Made by a program: the position numbers and the translations under genes. Positions 32,071 through 34,181 of a stretch of DNA of 34,181 bases are shown here, one piece after another. A model generated the notes under the pieces. That model saw only the letters and a program-made list of their open reading frames with translations. It was not told the DNA's origin and did not search any database. The stretch is from a virus: positions 1 to 34,181 of the IMG/VR virus record IMGVR_UViG_3300017733_000020, one strand, 5' to 3'. Numbering within the stretch: position 1 is the first letter of the stretch; the number at the start of each line of letters is the position of its first letter.

Positions 32071-32952
32071 CTATCTTGCTGAACCTGTCAAATCATATAT
32101 AAATGTACCATTTTGTATGGCTTTAGTTATTTCTTCCTGATTTGCTTCATATTCTCTAGCTGACATTTTTTCTACATCTGATTCTTTAAGTGTTCCTACT
32201 TCAGATGAAGTATTAGGATTACCTTTATTAGTGGCTACAGATTTAGCTGCATCAAGGCTTTTATCTTTTGCAGTTACTTTCTTAGTACTAATACCCATAT
32301 CAGCTTTGTAAAGATCAATAGCTCTTGCAGCAGAATTAGCATCATGCTCATTTTCATATAATGCTTTTTGAACCCACTCAGGTTGTTCTTCTACCCAAGT
32401 ATGAAATTCATCTTGATCTCTAATAGTTACAAAGTCAGGATGTTTCTTTAATAATTCTACTTCAGCTTTCTCTCTTAATGCATCATCTTGCATTGTATTA
32501 ATTTGTTTAAGTCTTTCTTCTAAATCTTTAGATTGTTCTTTAGCTTTTTTAATAGCTATTGTTTCTACAATCTTAGCTACATCAGGGTACTCTTTAGTCC
32601 ACTCATCTAACTCTTCTTCTGATTTAGGTAACTTAATTTGTTTCTTTGTAGAAGCATCTAATTGAGTTCTTAACTCATCTATCTGCTTTTGAAGATCATG
32701 TTCTTTCTTTTGTGAGTGTCTTCTTAAATCACCATATCTTTTTTTAAAACTTTTTTCTTCTGCTGTAACAGGTTCAGGTTCAGATTTTTCTTCTTCTTCA
32801 ACTTGTCCTGTATTCTGTTTTTTTAATTCTTCTAATTCTTTTTCTTCTTGTTCTATACGTTCTTTATTAGCAGATCGTGTAGCAAAGCCTACTACTTTCT
32901 TTTTCTGAGGTTTAACTTCAGGTGTTTCTATTACTTCTGCTGCTTCAGCCAT
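32071..32952 (-). CDS. Capsid assembly scaffolding protein
   Basis: 293 residues, highly charged and almost wholly helical, as expected for a phage scaffold: ERIEQEEKELEELKKQ, EHDLQKQIDELRTQLDAS and EQSKDLEERLKQINTMQDDA form coiled coils. The C-terminal region is basic then mixed (KKVTAKDKSLDAAKSV; last residues YDLTGSAR). The gene lies directly before the capsid gene. ATG 32952 has AAGGAA upstream on the minus strand. It guides capsid assembly and leaves before DNA packaging. Confidence 0.85.
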   Translation of the reverse strand: MAEAAEVIETPEVKPQKKKVVGFATRSANKERIEQEEKELEELKKQNTGQVEEEEKSEPEPVTAEEKSFKKRYGDLRRHSQKKEHDLQKQIDELRTQLDASTKKQIKLPKSEEELDEWTKEYPDVAKIVETIAIKKAKEQSKDLEERLKQINTMQDDALREKAEVELLKKHPDFVTIRDQDEFHTWVEEQPEWVQKALYENEHDANSAARAIDLYKADMGISTKKVTAKDKSLDAAKSVATNKGNPNTSSEVGTLKESDVEKMSAREYEANQEEITKAIQNGTFIYDLTGSAR

Positions 32953-33047
32953 TTTGTACTTCCTTCTTATTGGGGCTATCCGTAGCCTGTAAGGGGGGAT
33001 AAGGTAGCCAATTATAGATTCTTTATTTTAAATGAGGAATCATTAAC

Positions 33048-34181
33048 TCATCTTTTCCTACCAGCACCAGGATATTGTTTTTCTATAATACTTGTAGCTC
33101 CTTTTTTAACTACTTCTTTAACTGCTTTTTTACCAACTTCTTTAATAATACCTTCTTTTGTAAACTCTGGTAAAAATTTCTTAGCTATACTTTTTACAGT
33201 ACTTTCACCTACAGCACTACTTACTTTAGTGCCTAATTTAGACATTAATCCTGGGCCATAAGTAAGACCTGCTCCTATTGCAGCCGCAATAGCAAACTTT
33301 TCAGCAGCATCATTTTTAGTATCCACATAATTAGGGTATATTAAAGCATTATCATTCTCATCAAACCTAATCATAAAGTTAGTCATGCCTTCAGTTTGTG
33401 TAGTATTACCCCATCTTACTCCTTTTCTTGGATCATTTGCTGCATTAATTGCTTCTATATTTGTTCGTGCTTTAGCCTTTGATCTCATGCCATAACCTAT
33501 TGCTCTAGTAGTATCTTGTTCGTATCCTAACTCTCCTCCATACTTACCTTGTACTACTTGTTCACCTGTATCTTTATTAATTAAAATTCTTTTTGGAGCT
33601 TGTGGAACTAAACCAACAATCTTAGTTTCTTTTCCACCCATACCTAAACTTCTGCTTGTTGTTTTTACATCTTCAGGTGAAACTTCAATAAGTTTAGATT
33701 TTTCTCTAGATCTGTCTAAATGATTACTAACCTTTTCAGGTTTAAGATAATATTTATCACCTTTTTTAATTAATTCTGCTGATACTTTAGGTTGCTCTAC
33801 ATCTTTATATCCTAACTGTCTTAGATCTTTAATACCTGCTTGTGCTAATGAATCAGCCATATATTGATTTATAAATGGTACATCTGTTTGATTAGGATAA
33901 CTTTGTCCTTGTCTTTTTAAATATTCATTTTGATGTTGTAATTGATTCATTATATTAGATTTAGCATCATCCCCAGTTAAATTAGTATAATCTTCTGGGC
34001 CTGATATAAATGTACTAAAATCTTTTTCTACTTTAGTTTGCTGTGTTTTATTAGTAGTAGATGTTCCTACTTTAGTAGATGTATTAGGATCTTTAGTTGG
34101 ATCTACTATATCAGGAAATTTTCTACTAACTATATCTCTAGCTGATGTAAATCCTTTCTTACCTAATAAAGCTCTACCTAT
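33048..34181 (-). CDS. Head-region protein of unknown function (5' end outside window)
   Basis: The frame stays open to the right edge of the window, adding 77 codons before the first in-frame ATG at 33950 (for example GRALLGKKGFTSARDIVSRK and DFSTFISGPEDYTNLTG), so at least 377 residues are present and the true start is outside. The visible N-terminal part is Lys/Thr/Gln-rich; the C-terminal 90 residues contain an Ala/Gly-rich helix (AEKFAIAAAIGAGLTYGPGL) that may insert in a membrane, and a basic end (EKQYPGAGRKR). Located before the scaffold gene, where portal-associated or ejected proteins are encoded. The 95 bases between it and the scaffold hold a small GGCTA/TAGCC hairpin (32974-32987). 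Confidence 0.7.
   Translation of the reverse strand: MGRALLGKKGFTSARDIVSRKFPDIVDPTKDPNTSTKVGTSTTNKTQQTKVEKDFSTFISGPEDYTNLTGDDAKSNIMNQLQHQNEYLKRQGQSYPNQTDVPFINQYMADSLAQAGIKDLRQLGYKDVEQPKVSAELIKKGDKYYLKPEKVSNHLDRSREKSKLIEVSPEDVKTTSRSLGMGGKETKIVGLVPQAPKRILINKDTGEQVVQGKYGGELGYEQDTTRAIGYGMRSKAKARTNIEAINAANDPRKGVRWGNTTQTEGMTNFMIRFDENDNALIYPNYVDTKNDAAEKFAIAAAIGAGLTYGPGLMSKLGTKVSSAVGESTVKSIAKKFLPEFTKEGIIKEVGKKAVKEVVKKGATSIIEKQYPGAGRKR

Noticed and set aside
33011-33016. TATAAT on the minus strand upstream of the scaffold gene
   Set aside because: No acceptable -35 at 15-19 bases; in such AT-rich DNA a lone TATAAT is expected by chance.
1-34181. CRISPR arrays, tRNA genes, insertion sequences and integrase
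   Set aside because: I saw no regularly spaced direct repeats outside coding sequence, no cloverleaf-like gene with the usual T-loop, and no transposase or integrase motif.

Overview
The window looks like most of the genome of an uncultured marine tailed phage of the short-tailed (podovirus) type. It is strongly AT-rich throughout, densely packed, and uses many ATGA, TAATG and TTGA stop/start overlaps. The gene set (family A DNA polymerase, T7-type endonuclease I, ribonucleotide reductase, a T7 gp16-like lytic transglycosylase internal protein, and fibre proteins of the marine-podovirus type) points to a virus of an AT-rich marine bacterium. SAR11/Pelagibacterales is an inference from base composition and resemblance to pelagiphage proteins, not something proved here. 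No phage RNA polymerase, integrase, terminase or portal gene is seen; both window ends cut through genes, so the missing parts probably lie just outside.

Plus strand, 1-12202: DNA replication and nucleotide metabolism. In order: the C-terminal TOPRIM end of a primase, a separate DnaB-like helicase, a C5-cytosine DNA methyltransferase with an unusual recognition region, DNA polymerase A with a Cys4 insert, a probable ssDNA-binding protein, a Cas4/RecB-like Fe-S exonuclease, endonuclease I, a protein of unknown function, a DUF3310 protein, NrdA, a small PD-(D/E)XK-like protein and two proteins of unknown function. A strong terminator follows, then NrdB, a secreted c-type cytochrome translationally coupled to NrdB, and a 32-residue hydrophobic microprotein. 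Together these would degrade host DNA, recycle and reduce nucleotides, replicate and resolve phage DNA, mark it by methylation, and possibly alter host electron transport.

Minus strand, 34181-12199 (transcribed right to left): virion and lysis genes. In order of transcription: an open-ended protein of unknown function, scaffold, a promoter and structured leader, major capsid protein, a possible decoration protein, a terminator, small structural proteins, a fibre-tail adaptor, tail tube A-like and nozzle-like proteins, a fibre with a 24-residue tandem repeat, a glycine-rich adhesin, a small tail-associated protein, two 2-oxoglutarate/Fe(II) dioxygenase-like proteins, a lysis cassette (membrane protein with a probable AUA start, small Cys-containing protein, GTA-type holin, M15 endopeptidase, small holin), a large repetitive virion protein, three unknown proteins, and a 1344-residue internal virion protein with a lytic transglycosylase domain.

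The most unusual points are the cytochrome c in the nrdB transcription unit, the paired dioxygenases beside the host-recognition genes, the AUA-initiated lysis-region gene, the 15-bp hairpin leader in front of the capsid gene, the composite recognition region of the methyltransferase, and the regular 24-residue fibre repeat.
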